Notes under the pieces: model-generated
Told to the model about the DNA's origin: nothing
The model's database searches: none
What the model saw: the letters and a program-made list of their open reading frames with translations, nothing else
In this document: one piece after another, positions 10,740 to 22,620 of the stretch
Position numbering within the stretch: position 1 is the first letter of the stretch
Layout of the letters: each line of letters opens with the position of its first letter
NCBI RefSeq assembly: GCF_010015445.1
Contig: NC_053123.1
Span: 5,794,148-5,858,147, forward strand
DNA: 64,000 bases
Reading direction: 5' to 3'
Source: Perca fluviatilis
Lineage: Eukaryota > Chordata > Actinopteri > Perciformes > Percidae
Made by a program: the position numbers and the translations under genes

Positions 10740-12084
10740 ACTCTACACACAGGCCAACAGCTAAAGCCCTTCCTCCCACTTCTCCATTACTTTAAACCCT
10801 GGTTGCATTAGGTCTCCGCAGAGAATTTGAAAAGCTGAATGGTCTGGTGAGGAAACAGAAGTTAGATAATTACTCACTGCAGTCAGACTGTCACATTCTG
10901 TAGTCCGCTATCAGGTTCTCACACTTAGTATTGATACATTACTGTACAGAGCCAGAAAATGACATTGCTTGAGTATTGAGTGTTTCCTTCTTAAAATACT
11001 TGTATTTCTTGTCTTGGCAGATGCAATGATCAATTGTTGCTGATTCTGTTCTGTTTCTTACACGGTAACGTTTCTTATATTGCTTCAGAAGTTAACTGTT
11101 GTCAACATCAAAGTAAAACATAACGTCTTGTGTAAAATATGCTGAGACATCAGGTCCAAGTCAGTCAACCTCCATCTGTAAAGACGCCTGATCTAACACT
11201 GATTTTTCTCCTGTTAGGACCCTATGTAAGTGACGAGGTGTACCCAGACGCAGAGTTAGATCACCCTGCTGATTGCTGACTCGTCAAATTCACCGTAATG
11301 TTGTTTGAATTTACAGTTTATCCAAACAGTGAGCCCACAAGCATTTGCTTGTACGGAACAAGGCTTGTAAAATCCAACGACTGCTCTACAGATGTAGAGC
11401 AGTCTGGTGATGGTGGGACCAATGAACTACGAGGGGCAGGTTCCCTAACGATGATCCAACCCAGGCGAGCAGCCACAGGGACTCCACAGCGAAGGTGGAC
11501 TTTCAGGACAGCCTGAAGCAACAGGAGGTCCCCTTACCCCCTATTTTTCACTGGGCACTTCTGCACCGCGGCCCCCAGGGGACAATCGCGGCCATTCAGC
11601 TCAGTGCTTGATATTCCACCAGCCGCGTCGCAGGGCGTCCCCGAAGCGTGCGTGAAGCGGCTCTCCGCTCTGCCCTGCTAAAGATACGCGGCAGGTCTAT
11701 TTTCCTGTGAGCCGCAGGGCGTTCGGACAGCCGGGCAGGAAGTAAAACAGTGAAAGCATCCAGTCAATTTACCAAAAGACACCCCAATATAGAAATTAAT
11801 CTTGGAGGTGGAAAAACATAATACGCCACCACAGATCCTTTTTCTAAGGACAACGCCAGAAAAGAGAAAGCATGGAGTTTAATTGCAGGAGTGCTTGGCT
11901 CATGTAGAGACAATCAAATCCGCGAGTCGAGCAGCAAGACGCTCTCCGCTTCTGAGATGCTCTCGGTGGGGTATGGCGTGTGGCGGAGGATGGAACAAAA
12001 CTGCACCCAGTGGAAAATCCGGGGGAGCCCTCAGGCGGAGGGGTTTCTCCCCAAAAGCCAGTTTCCTCCCCAGGTTTCTCCCTG
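10740..12084. other. no gene recognised; GC-rich patch at 11520-11740
   Basis: Mostly unique sequence. The patch near 11560-11740 is CG-rich and may be part of an old mobile element. Several short overlapping frames on both strands (for example 11883-12221) show no domain. Confidence 0.35.
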
Positions 12085-12830
12085 TAATGGCGCATTCACA
12101 CCGCCGCGAATATTTTCGCTTCACATTGCTTTTATGGCGTGAGTTTGATCGCAGAATCATATCGGGATCATTTGTGTTCAACTGCGCTACTCCCCTTACA
12201 CTCGCTGGTGTAGAGCTTTAGGCACCAACAACATATCCTTACCTCATCAATATTGCCAAAAATAACCACTATTGCTGCTTTGTACCTTTTGTGGAAGTCT
12301 CAGAGACATAAAAAAAATCAAACGGCGTCCTGCCTGGAATAATAATATAATGTGGAGCAGCAAAATGCACGGTGATTTTCACTGCTTTCTCCAGGAAGGA
12401 AACGTTACGTCTGGATGACTTGATCATGATGCAGATTTGTAATACTTTGTTGGGTCTGTCCGCAAGACATGAAGCAAACAACTTTTGGGTCCATCAGGGC
12501 TATGCTAACGTTATAGCTGCTGCATCAACACAACAACAGACACATCATTTAAAAACCTACCAGGTAGACGAACTTCCTCGCTTACTTTTCCCCAAGAAAG
12601 CTCCTTTTTCGTCCTGATATTTGGGTACTGTAGAGCTCTGGGTGCCCACAGACAGCTACTGTACTATTACTTGTTCCTCCATTTTTGATTCAACAACGTC
12701 AGGACATCAGGAGAATCTAAACCGTGATCGGCTTTTGTGACACGGCGTCAGGCAAATTTCTCGCTCGCGTTACATTATTTTACTCACACGAATTCGCAGC
12801 GGCAGTGCTGTTATAAACTGTTGAAAATCC
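12085..12830. repeat. possible TIR element, weak ends
   Basis: The left part reads ATTCACACCGCCGCGAATA. The right end, reverse-complemented, reads ACTGCCGCTGCGAATTCGTG. These share only a CCGC-GCGAAT core, so the inverted ends are imperfect and no target duplication was found. Confidence 0.25.
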
Positions 12831-14142
12831 CTGATCTGTAAAGGTGGTGACATTTAGTTATGTATTTAATGTGCGATATGTGCCTCTGCAGGTAGGAAAG
12901 TATATTTGTTTGATGCTTATTCAGTATTCACTGGTCTGCCTTTTTAGTGCTGCCAGTTCACTTTTCAACGCGACACACTGGCCAGTCGTAGACTTATATA
13001 AGTGGTCCGTCTGTCCCAGCACACACCTATTAAAGCAGTCGGCTCCCTTTTGTTGTGCCCTTGTCCTCCACTCCCACGCCCCACAAGGCCACTCACTGGG
13101 ACTCATAAACACTTGGTAACACATGTACTTCTTGAATGAAGTGCAAAGTCACTGCCATCTGAGTAATAGGTTGTATTTTTTTCTCTTCACTCTGTGGCTG
13201 CCTGTAACATTTCGTCAAGTCTTTACTGTGGTTTATTTGCTGTGACTTTTCTCTCCAACAGAAGGAATTAGGAGAGTTTGTTGTCTTTAGCCTGTGTCTG
13301 ACATGACTGCATGGGTTACTCTGATACATGTCTAGGGTTAGGGTTATGTCTGTACAACATTTCTAAAAATATGTAATTGAATGCATTTGCTTTGTTGACA
13401 TTCCCTAGCAAGTTGTAGCATGTATCAAAGCTGTAGAATAATATGTAGGCGTACTAATTTTTTATCCATTTGTGAGCCGTTTATCCCCCCGTTAGGGTTG
13501 CGATGGCAACAGGGTGACAGGGAAACGGTAAATATTTATGCATGTGCTATTCAAAGCCCATGATTGGTGGAGTAATGTCAGCAGCACCAACTTTTGATTT
13601 ATAATATTTTACATGTGTAACCATGGAAACTGCAGTTTTGTGTATGAGCCTCAGCACGTGTTGCTGGTTTTGTTTTGGTTTCCACTCCGGGCAAATGAAA
13701 CACATCTCAACAGCCGAAGGTCTCCTCTGCAGAAAGAATCAAGAGGTGAGGTCGAGCGAGTAAAGCGCTTAACAGAAACAAGACACCAGGATCCCTCCAA
13801 CCTCTACTCACCTTGAGCTGAAGATTCTGACGGATAAAAAGGGCAGGCTCTTTGCTGTCTACACGCTGACGCCTTCTTCTATTAAGCTAGAGGATTTGTC
13901 ACGTGGCCCCTGCTTGCTCTGGTTTATTTTTTTGGAACTGACATTGGAGTCTTGGAAGCTGCGTGGATTAAAAATGCATGCCCCTGCCTGTCTTGTGTAA
14001 GAGCAAATGCATGTTAGCAGTGCAACTTCATTTGGCTTTAGGCGATCGCCATTTTCATATCACTGACACTTAACACATTAATGAGATGTTGGATGCAATT
14101 CAGAGTTGTGGATGACTCCATGGGTTTTACATCTCCCCTTTA
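12831..14142. other. no gene recognised
   Basis: Unique-looking DNA. A good minus-strand splice donor (CTCAAG|GTGAGT, around 13808-13818) is present, but no matching coding frame was found. An X-box-like site at 13497 is listed separately. Confidence 0.35.
13497..13510. promoter_or_regulatory. X-box-like (RFX) motif
   Basis: GTTGCGATGGCAAC differs by one base from the palindromic RFX-type X-box GTTGCCATGGCAAC. A single 14-bp match in 64 kb is suggestive only; no promoter was identified beside it. Confidence 0.3.
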
Positions 14143-14785
14143 TTATGGATCCAACTGCAGTTCTAGGCAGGACCCGCCCTACGAAACCGCCGATTGGTTG
14201 AGGTTGGGCATTGACCTTGAGAGGTTAAGGTTAGGATAGCGGATTGGTCAGGGGGTAGGACCTGAACAAATCGGGAGCATGGCCACCTGGCCAATTTTAG
14301 CTGGAGAATGCTACTGAAGGGTGGGTCTTGCCAAAAACTGCAGTTGGATCCATAATAGTCTATATTCACAACAATCCACTTCTGGGATTGCTCCGTTGTC
14401 GCCAGAAAATCCACCGGATGTCCCTTCTTTCAGCCGGATGTCCATTACCTTCCTCTTTCTTTGTGTTGGAATTTTAAACTCTGGTGGATTTCTGAGGACT
14501 ACGGTTAACTGCTCCTCAGATCTCTGCAGGGTAAATCCAGACAGCTAGCTAGACTATCTGTCCAATCTGAGTTTTCTGTTTCACGACCGAAACAACTTTT
14601 GAACATAAACATGTTCCACCAAAACAGGTTCCTTCACGAGGCTATTTGGCAATGGGACGATTGTGATTGGTGTAAAGAAATGCCAATAAACCAGAGCACG
14701 TTTTTTTCTCCCATCCCAGAATGCTGCGTGGCCCCCTCCGGAGTGCTGTGGAGGAAGGTCTGGCAATGCGAGACTAGATCCATAA
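14143..14785. mobile_element. MITE B with ~38-bp inverted ends, interrupted by family A
   Basis: The left end (TTATGGATCCAACTGCAGTT from 14143) recurs inverted at 14318-14355, and the match continues inward for about 38 bp with few mismatches. The right terminus GATCCATAA is present twice, at 14347-14355 and 14777-14785, because copy A3 inserted there and duplicated it. Without A3 the element is about 213 bp. TA dinucleotides flank both outer ends, so a TA target is possible but unproven. Confidence 0.75.
14356..14776 (-). mobile_element. family A TIR-type element, copy A3, complete
   Basis: Runs in reverse: starts TAGTCTATATTC and ends GCGAGACTA. The perfect nine-base duplication GATCCATAA (14347-14355 and 14777-14785) marks both edges, giving the clearest boundaries of the family. 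It landed inside the right inverted end of MITE B, so it is younger than MITE B. Confidence 0.85.
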
Positions 14786-14847
14786 TAACCCCTGATGTGA
14801 TGCTTGACAGTAGGTTGTCTCTGTGTTGGCGGGTGTTCCACCAGTGT

Positions 14848-15436
14848 CAGGGCTTAATTTGAGCCGGAACACGCCGGAACATGTTCCGGCACCTCCGACG
14901 TTGGATCCGGGACGGAGGGAGGGGAGGCACTTCAACAGCGCGGCGCTGCACTTCTAGTGACACAAGCGCTTGTGCTGCTTGAGATTGTTGTTATAGCCTC
15001 ATTTCAGTCAAGGGAAAAATGTCAAAAAGACAACAAATTTTGCTTAACTTTTTCAAATACGCTGGCCAGTCGGATCCCAAACAAGCAAAAACCGTTTCTG
15101 CCGATCAACGATCAACAATCAATGTGGAGACCACGGTGGGTTCTTGGTTAATTTAATAGTCCGATGGATAATTGCTGCTTGTGAAAACGATTGTTACAGT
15201 ATATTTTTATTTAATTTTTTTTACATTTTGCACCGATGCAGTGCATGTTCTAAAATAAAAATAAACATTGCCCTGATGTACACACAGCGTTGTTTAGTTT
15301 TTTTTAGTCAGAGAAGCTACGTAGGCAGTGTAATTTTTCTTTTTTTTTGTTCCGTTACCTCCAACCCCCGTTTTGAATCACCGATTCCAACCCCCCTCTG
15401 CGCTCCGGGACCTCCCACTTTACAAATTAAGCACTG
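14848..15436. mobile_element. hAT element with 8-bp duplication
   Basis: The inverted ends CAGGGCTTAATTTG and CAGTGCTTAATTTG (right end reverse-complemented) are flanked by the perfect eight-base duplication ACCAGTGT (14840-14847 and 15437-15444). Length, duplication and CAG start fit the hAT superfamily. The interior keeps the beginning of a transposase frame (15019-15156) and then AT-rich filler, so it is an internally deleted, nonautonomous derivative. Confidence 0.9.
15019..15156 (+). pseudogene. hAT transposase N-terminal remnant, 45 codons
   Basis: The ATG at 15019 opens MSKRQQILLNFFKYAGQSDP and stops after 45 codons. The basic start followed by an LLNFF-type motif is typical of the first residues of hAT and ZMYM-like transposases; the zinc finger and catalytic parts are deleted. 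It lies wholly inside the hAT element whose ends are at 14848 and 15436, which supports the assignment. It cannot make an active enzyme. Confidence 0.65.
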
Positions 15437-16284
15437 ACCAGTGTGTATAGATCAATGGAGATCTGGACTGCCATCTCTCTGCTCACGCTAACATTGACTC
15501 TCCGAGACTGAACTGGGACTTCGCTGAGTTTTGATACTGTAATGCCCAGACTTGAAATGAGGTAATTGTTAAACCAGACAGACATAAACTTGTTTTTTAT
15601 TTATCTACTTAGGTAATCGGGAACTAAGGCTAAGACCACCAGACCACTTTATTTACAGTAAAGGAAGAGACAAAGTGAGATAGACCGACATAGTAAGAGA
15701 AAGTGACCCAATCGACTTGAAGGGATTAGATAGCTATCAATCACTGACCTGTTTACACTTGGTTTTAAAGGTCCTATGACATGCTGCTTTTTGGATGCTT
15801 TTATATAGGCCTCAGTGGTCCCCTAATACTGTATCTGAAGTCTCTTTTATATAGGCCTCAGTGGCCCCCTAATACTGTATCTGAAGTCTCTTTCCCAAAA
15901 TTCAGCCTTGGTGCAGAATTACAGCCAGTAGAGCCAGTCCCACAATGAGCTTTCCTTAGGACGTGCCATTTCTGTGTCTGTAGTTTTAAATGCTATTGAG
16001 GAGGAGAGAGGTGGGGCAAGGTGGAGGGTGGGGGTGTGGCCTTGATCAGCTTGCGGCCACGGTTGTAGCTCTATTTCCCCATGGGCGGGCCAAATTCTCT
16101 GGGCAGCTGTGGGAAGCGAGGAAAGCAGAGAAAGGGGAGGTAACCTTGCTCCTTATGACCTCATAAGGAGAAGATTCCAGATTGGCCCATCTGAGCTTTC
16201 ATTTTCTCAAAGGCAGAGCAGGATACCCAGGGCTCGCGTTTACACCTATCACCATTTCTAGCCACTGGGGGACCATAGGCAGGC

Positions 16285-16986
16285 TAGAGTTTAGATTCTC
16301 TGCCTGACCCTGAGCCCGAACCTGGGCCGATATTTCCCGCCACTATCCTTGGGCCGGGCTGGGCCAGGCCCTAGATCAAGCATTTGTGTTTTTTTAATCA
16401 TTACTTTATTAGCTTAATTGGTTGGGGAGAAAGCTATGCCATAATCATGCGCAGTGTCTCCTCCACTCGCACGCATCACACCGAGGCTGCTGTGCTGTTT
16501 TGTGTAGCTTTAGTGCAGCATGGAGCTTGAAGATGTAAAGAAAAAAATTTAAACAGGAGAATTAACTTTAACTAAAGTTTGGAGTAAAGTCGGAGGTATG
16601 GAACCATTTGAAACAAGTTATGGGCAGTGGCAATATATGTGCTGGCTTTGTCGAGTGCATTAAGTGCGGCACGCTGCTTGCCTATGACGGGGGGGACTTC
16701 AACGATGAACAGACACATGAAGCAGGCTTGCCATGGCAGAAAAGATGATAGTCAGCCTTCAACGTCTTCTTTTGTTACTTCTCCAAGCATACCCCTTCTA
16801 AACAGATTTCTGCAGTTCAAACAACTCAGAATTGTAGTTGACAACGTCATTTATAACGGCCCACATATTAAAAAATTGTGGGGTTTAAATCGGGCTCGGG
16901 CTCAGAATTACAGTTAATGTGTCGGGCCGGGGGTGTTACCCTCGGGTAGGGTCAGGCTTGATTTTTTGGGCCCGATCTAAGCTTTA
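16285..16986. mobile_element. hAT element with GGGCC-rich ends, nested in MITE J
   Basis: The ends TAGAGTTTAGAT and, reverse-complemented, TAAAGCTTAGAT are inverted repeats, and each is followed inward by CCCGA/GGGCC motifs. The sequence GCAGGC lies beside both edges, consistent with a slightly decayed eight-base duplication. The interior contains a BED-type zinc-finger fragment. Its GCCCGA-rich style resembles the hAT copy at 29946-30563. Confidence 0.7.
16627..16917 (+). pseudogene. BED-type zinc finger of a decayed hAT transposase
   Basis: In one frame (about 16646-16680) FVECIKCGTLLAYD supplies the C-X2-C half of a BED finger. In a neighbouring frame TSTMNRHMKQACHG (about 16693-16737) supplies H-X5-H. 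A change in a run of G near 16688-16695 separates the two halves, so the gene is frameshifted. A serine/threonine-rich linker follows, as in hAT proteins after the finger. The catalytic domain is missing. BED fingers bind DNA near transposon ends. Confidence 0.7.
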
Positions 16987-17022
16987 AGCAGGCTAGGGGA
17001 ACTCATATTAATGTTAAAATTT

Positions 17023-17394
17023 AATGCGACGAGGACGTCATCAACGCAGGACAGGAAGGTTGTTTTGGCGCCAACGCTCCACAACTTTTCCTTTTTACGA
17101 CAAGTGTTGTTTTGCACTATGGAAGGAGAGCTCCGTCAGCTGGACCGACACAACCGCTAACCTGACTAGCGAGAGCATGGACGTTTTAATTGTGCGCGGG
17201 GCCCTTTGACCTTCTAGTGAAAGTGACGTAGGCAGTAATGAAATCTGACCACCATGGGTCAGCTTGAGATGCATTATAGACGCAGATTTAAACGGCAATG
17301 TGTTTTTGGCTGTCCGCTTGTGCCGCCCGGTTATTAACAAGGACATTGAAACCTCATAACCCCTATGCTTGCATCCTTACACTGTGTGCAATTG
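17023..17394. other. no gene recognised
   Basis: Mixed sequence between MITE J and the tandem repeat. Short frames on each strand lack known motifs. Confidence 0.4.
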
Positions 17395-17399
17395 TGTAC

Positions 17400-17845
17400 A
17401 AATTCCAAAAAGACACTGCCGTTCCAGGCTGGATTAGAAAGCTTCTGGAAGGCCTATGATTCCCGGAAGCCCTCTTTGGAAAGGGCCAGACATTAGCTTT
17501 TATGCTAAACAATCAATATGACACTAGCTTGAAGCGATGTGGAGACATCAATAATTTATTAATGTGATTTATGGATTCATAATTATGGGTTTATTGTACA
17601 AAGACATTGCAGTTCCAGGCTGGATTACAAAGCTTCTGGAAGGCCTGTGATCGCCGGAAGCTCTCTTTGGAAAGGCTAAGACGTTAGCTTTTATGCTAAA
17701 CAATCAGAACTACACTAGCTTGAAGCGATGCGCAGATATCAAACATTTAGTAATGTGATTTATGGAATCACAATTATGGATTTATCGTACAAAGACGCTG
17801 GAGTTCCGGGCTGGATAAAAAAAAACTTCTGAAAGGCCCAGAAAA
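17400..17845. repeat. 191-bp tandem repeat, about 2.3 units
   Basis: The motif AAAGAC..TG..GTTCC.GGCTGGAT recurs near 17410, 17601 and 17792, giving a 191-bp period. Shared blocks include AGCTTCTGGAAGGCC and TTAGCTTTTATGCTAAACAATC. The last unit breaks off near 17845. Units differ at many sites, so the array is old. Confidence 0.8.
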
Positions 17846-17860
17846 CTATACACCTTGTTG

Positions 17861-20057
17861 AATTGGCTCTCTGCTTCTCAACAAAAAAAAGTATTTATCT
17901 ACACTGTATTGATCTGCAGATATTAAATATGACATGAAACGTGTAGTTTTCTGTGGTATGAAACATCGTCGGCCAAAGGGGGTTAAACTCGTGATGCATT
18001 CTAGCCTGATTTTGAAAATGTGTAAATGCATCCGTCTCTCCGTATGTAATATTTACTCCAGTAACTACGTCAGTAAGCAGTCTGTGAAAGTAGACACTTA
18101 CAGGGTCTTTCCTCCGTGATAACGGCAGCTAAAGTGACACTAAGTTAAGCCTTCATTCTTCCTGTCTCATTAAAGGGACAGGAAAAAGCATCTCCAGCTA
18201 TTTCAACACATATGATCTTAGAGAAGGCACATTGAGCTGTTGTAGCTTCATCTAATCCCTGATCAGTGCAACCACTGAAGGATCTCTGTGAGTAAGAGGG
18301 ATTGCAATACAGCCAATGGAGACGCACATATGTGGTTAAGTGTAAATGAAAGTGTCTTAAATCTCAGCTGGATTCTGCATACGAGGCACTTGAAATCATA
18401 AAAGTAAAAAAGGGCCAGAGAGGCAGGGCTGAAAAGGGCTAGGTGAAGGATTACTTTATAATATTACATTAAAGGGTGCAACAAAAACTACATTTGGACA
18501 TGAGGAGTGAGCTATGCATTAAAAGAGCGGAGAAAGAAACTTAAGCTTGGCATTCTAAAGCAGGGGGAGGGGTATTTGTCAGGTTGGCACTCCAGTGCAG
18601 ACAGCTCATATCTCCATGTCAGCAGTGGCAGTGTTTGTTTTGGATACTGTCTGTATTAAGGAGATGTGTCCAGCAGCCAGCTTTTCTTGACAATTAGTGA
18701 CATGTATGAATTTTCTTTGGCAACACGTCAGCTGGTTTGTTTTTGTAGCCTCGAATAAGAAAGCAGACAGATTTTTTTCTTCCAATCCCAGAAAAGATGG
18801 GTGGGTGTGATAACAATGTGCAAAGCAGTACAAAGTTTCATCCTTTGTGCGAGCTAATCCCTACACCAGCACAGTTGCTCCGTCTCCCTGCTACATCAGT
18901 CGTAACTCAACACACCCAATAAAAAAAGGATCTGCTAATGTTTAAAGGCACTGTCTGGAGACAATGTTAATATAACACCAGCAGTAACATGGACGCTGGC
19001 ATTGCTGGCAGCGGTACCAGCGCGGATAAACTTGCCTCATAACCACTGGGAAGAGTCACTCAACTCAAGGACTGGCAAAAGGATGTTGCTTTTGACCATA
19101 GGGCGGAGGGTGGAAACCATGCAGGAATTTCAGTCAGTAAACCGGCAAGATGGACAGCGGTATAGTGTTTAAGGGCAGTGCCTCTGAGGAATCCAAGGGT
19201 GATGGTCAAGAGAAGAATGCAGAGGTTGTGCCAAGGAGCCACGGTGGCGGCGAGGTTTCCACACCGCAGAGCTCGCCAGGCATGTACGCAGATATTGCCT
19301 CTTGGGGGTTAGCGTGACCTCTTATCCTTTTGCTTGATCATATATTGAATGGGCCTCTGAAGCCAAAGATTGCCATGTCCTTCTGTAAACATTAATGACT
19401 GTCCATTTCTGGGGTTATGATTACACCAGCAGTGTGACAGTATCCCACAGTGCAAGACTTTGACAAAATATTACACACACACACACACGCCCATGTGGAA
19501 GTGTATTCATGTTATGTTTCAATGTGAGGGAAAGGACTGACACAGTTACATTTAAGGCTTTTCCCCTTAAAGTGGAACCGAACTGATTTGAATGGATTAT
19601 CATCACTATCCAAATCATTAGCTTTTAGCAGTCAGCTTAGCAGTGCTATACAGTATGTTACTTTTTGTTCAAATGCTAGCTAAGAAACTGAACAGCCATA
19701 GAAATGATCACGATGTGATGTGGGCTATTAATCATATACCGTGTTTGAATAGACCTAGTTTTATGTTTAACTGTTTGAACCGGCTGATCTTACCTTACTT
19801 ACGACAGTCTGAATCTGTGCCAAACATCACTGCTGTCTATCAGACTTCATGTTAACGTTTCTTGTAAGTGTGGTGTGGGGTTTAGGAAAGATTAACAAAC
19901 GGACTCGGTGACTACGAATCTTTAAACTGAACTGAAAATAACAATCCGAATCAACAAAGTGATTAGTAATACCTGAGGTTCTTACTGCAGGCTGTGGCAG
20001 CAAAGGGAGACACAGGAGCTTTGTTGAATGCCACTCTGCACTGATTTGGGGATGGAG
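17861..20057. other. no gene recognised
   Basis: About 2.2 kb of unique-looking DNA. A short CA run lies at 19473-19489. Frames up to about 75 codons have no motifs. Confidence 0.4.
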
Positions 20058-20200
20058 TACGGAAGACGATTGGGGCCAACTGTGAGAAATGTATTTGAGT
20101 TCTGAGTTTAAAGTCAGAATTGTTAAGAAAAAAGTCTGAATTCTGACTTTAAACCCAGAACTGACATATTTTTCATAATGGCCCTAATCGTCTTCCGTAT
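20058..20200. mobile_element. short palindromic MITE
   Basis: The outer halves are inverted copies of about 65 bp: the left starts TACGGAAGACGATT and the right ends with its complement. Both arms hold TTTAAAGTCAGAATT. TA at both edges could be a TA target duplication, as in Tc1/mariner relatives, but this is not certain. Confidence 0.65.
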
Positions 20201-20596
20201 TAGAGGTCTCCAAATACCTGCATCATTTTCATTCACAGATTTTGTGTTGATAACTAGTTTTCCACACAGCTGAACTGTAAACTGCCGTTTCAGCATGAAT
20301 GAAGTAATTGAAAGAAACAGAAAAACATGAACACAATTAAATTATGCTAATAATTGGGCATTTCAGGGTCGAGCTGGCAATTATTTGGCGGTTTGGGGAA
20401 GCTCTTTCACAAAAACATGCATACTATAAATCCCAGGTTCCCACGGGTGAGTCGATTTTGGTGAAGATTTCCCAGGAAAAACTGGGATCTCATGACCCAG
20501 TATTCATCTCTAACCACCCACCCACTCAGCAGATGATTGGGACAACATCATGTAGCCAAATCCCCCTTGCCAATATGCATAAACTGTTAAGATTAC

Positions 20597-21050
20597 CAGT
20601 GGTGGAATGCAATTAAGGACATTTATTCAAGTACTTTACTTAAGTACAAATGTTGAGGTACTTGTACTTTACTTGAGTCTTTTCTTTTCATGCCACTTTC
20701 TACTTCTACTCAGCTACATTTCAGAGAGAAATATTGTACTTTTTACTCCATTACATTCATCTGACAGCTGACAACATTAAGATTTTTGCAAACAAAACAC
20801 ATGTAGTTTATAAAATATGTTTTAGTATAAATTAAACTAGCCAACAATATAACGGCCTACAAGACCAGCTGAATTGATTGGAACATTAAACACACAACTG
20901 TTGCCTCATTTACAGTTTTTACAATTTTTTTTTTTCTGATGAAAAGGTAACATTTTCAATGCAGGACTTTTACTTGTAACAGAGTATTTTTACAGTTTGG
21001 TATGAGTGCTTTTACTTAAGTAAAGGATCTGAATCCTTCTTCCACCGCTG
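20597..21050. mobile_element. hAT MITE (CAGTGGTGG family), copy P2, complete
   Basis: The element opens CAGTGGTGGAAT and closes TTCCACCGCTG. The perfect eight-base duplication AAGATTAC lies at 20589-20596 and 21051-21058. It is 454 bp with no coding frame. Truncated relatives are at 8879 and 31609. It defines the true ends for this family. Confidence 0.9.
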
Positions 21051-21058
21051 AAGATTAC

Positions 21059-21677
21059 CATAAGCACATGTCTACAATAAGAAGCAGATCCCTACAACAT
21101 ATTTTAAAAAGACCTTGTTGGTATCTATTTTATCTCCTGTCAAACATATGAGATTATGTGCAGTAGGTCAGCAGATCTGACCCTGATCTCAGCTGAGGCT
21201 TGAGTCATAAGGAACAAGAATAATGTTTTTTCTGTCATCCGGTCTCCACAGAGGACTATTGAGAAAATACGTCACAGGATGGGCTGAGTGAGTGTATCCA
21301 AACACACCTCGGCTAACACAGGACATCCCTGGCTGGCCTTTGAGTCTTATCATAATAAGTCAAATGATGAGTTATTCTGTCACATGGACACAGTGTAATT
21401 GCTGGATGATATCATTGTTTCCAAAAAGCCACGGAATGGATTTTAACATCTGAGGGTTTGAGGATCCTGATGATCCTGGTTTTGCCTTTTTAACCCTGTG
21501 ATGGCCATATTGATAATAGGAATTAAAATGAAAGTATTTCCCCACTTTCTATTTAAGGAAAGAGACATCACATATTTCTCATATTTTCCATATGTTGATA
21601 AAACAGTTTCTGACACAATGTCTGCGGACTGTATATACACCTGTATTGATTAAAATAGGGGAAGTGGAACTGTTCCG
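21059..21677. other. no gene recognised
   Basis: Unique-looking DNA with short meaningless frames. Confidence 0.4.
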
Positions 21678-22033
21678 CCCTGTCTCCTAAAATTAAATTC
21701 CCATACAACTGAAATGCATTCTCAATTAAGTGTCCTGGATTAGGTTTGTTTTTTATGTATCACAAAAACATTTCTAATCAAAGTCGCATATGTTGGTAGA
21801 AGGGTAAAAAAAACACAGGAAGTTAACTTACGTGATGTAGTTAACTTACGTCAAAACCTAACCAAGTTTTTTTTGTTTCAACTGACAATGTTAACCACAT
21901 GCTTAGCACTGTGACCATTTCACAATGTACGTTTGGTGCTGGTTTTCCGGGGAAATAGACGTTTCCCTGGAAACGTAATTGGGAATGCAATGCAGTTTAG
22001 TTGTATAGGAATGTCATTTTTTAGGAGACAGGG
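21678..22033. mobile_element. TIR element with ~45-bp ends
   Basis: The left end CCCTGTCTCCTAAAATTAAA and the right end, reverse-complemented CCCTGTCTCCTAAAAAATGA, agree over about 45 bp including the CATACAACT / TATACAACT block. The interior has repeated GTTAACTTACGT motifs. No target duplication is evident. Confidence 0.65.
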
Positions 22034-22571
22034 TTGATACCTCATTTTATGTAGCACACTTCTCAAAAAAGTCATTAGCTATAAACCGTTAGAGATTCAA
22101 GCTGCTTTTACCTTTACAACATTGAAAATTTGGTCCAACTGAAATCACATTTAATCATTAGAACTGAAGTGATTTTTCAAAAATAATATTGAATGCCTGC
22201 CCACACAGATTGCAACTTTAACCAAATAAGTACAAAAGTCAAAATAAGCACCATGGATACATTGTATACACTGATTCCTAAGCACGACTGTATTTTAATT
22301 TCAGTTTGATTTAAACACAATTACTAGTAGCAAGCCCCAATCCACTCTCCATTGGGTGTAATATAAGAAGCAGAATAATTTAAAGCAGCGAAGCAGATTA
22401 CATCTCGGAGTCACCATTTGGTTTTGGCACTCGCTGAGCTCCCTCTAACACTGTGGCCCTAACTTGCAGTTGCAAAATGGCATATTGCATTACTAAACAT
22501 CCTCAAAAGTATAATTACAAGGTAATTATATTCATTAAACTGATTAAGTCACAACTACCCCTTACCTGCGT

Positions 22572-22620
<49 letters not shown>

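Larger units (their letters stand above)
15765..17022. mobile_element. teleost MITE J (TTAA-type start), interrupted by an hAT copy
   Basis: Starts TTAAAGGTCCTATGACATGC and continues with a body I recall as very common in percomorphs (for example CCTTATGACCTCATAAGG at about 16150, itself a palindrome). A 46-bp block from 15801 is duplicated in tandem at 15847. The right part is resumed after 16987 as GGGGAACTCATATTAATG and is lost soon after, so the expected closing inverted end is absent. The BED-finger hAT element sits at 16285-16986. Confidence 0.7.

Noticed and set aside
11205..11280. Plus-strand acceptor followed by a short frame reading PYVSDEVYPDAELDHPADC
   Set aside because: Looks protein-like but is under 20 codons. 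A donor-like GTAAGT lies inside it and no partner exon was found.
13795..13830. Minus-strand splice donor CTCAAG|GTGAGT
   Set aside because: Good motif, but no open frame or acceptor upstream makes a convincing exon.
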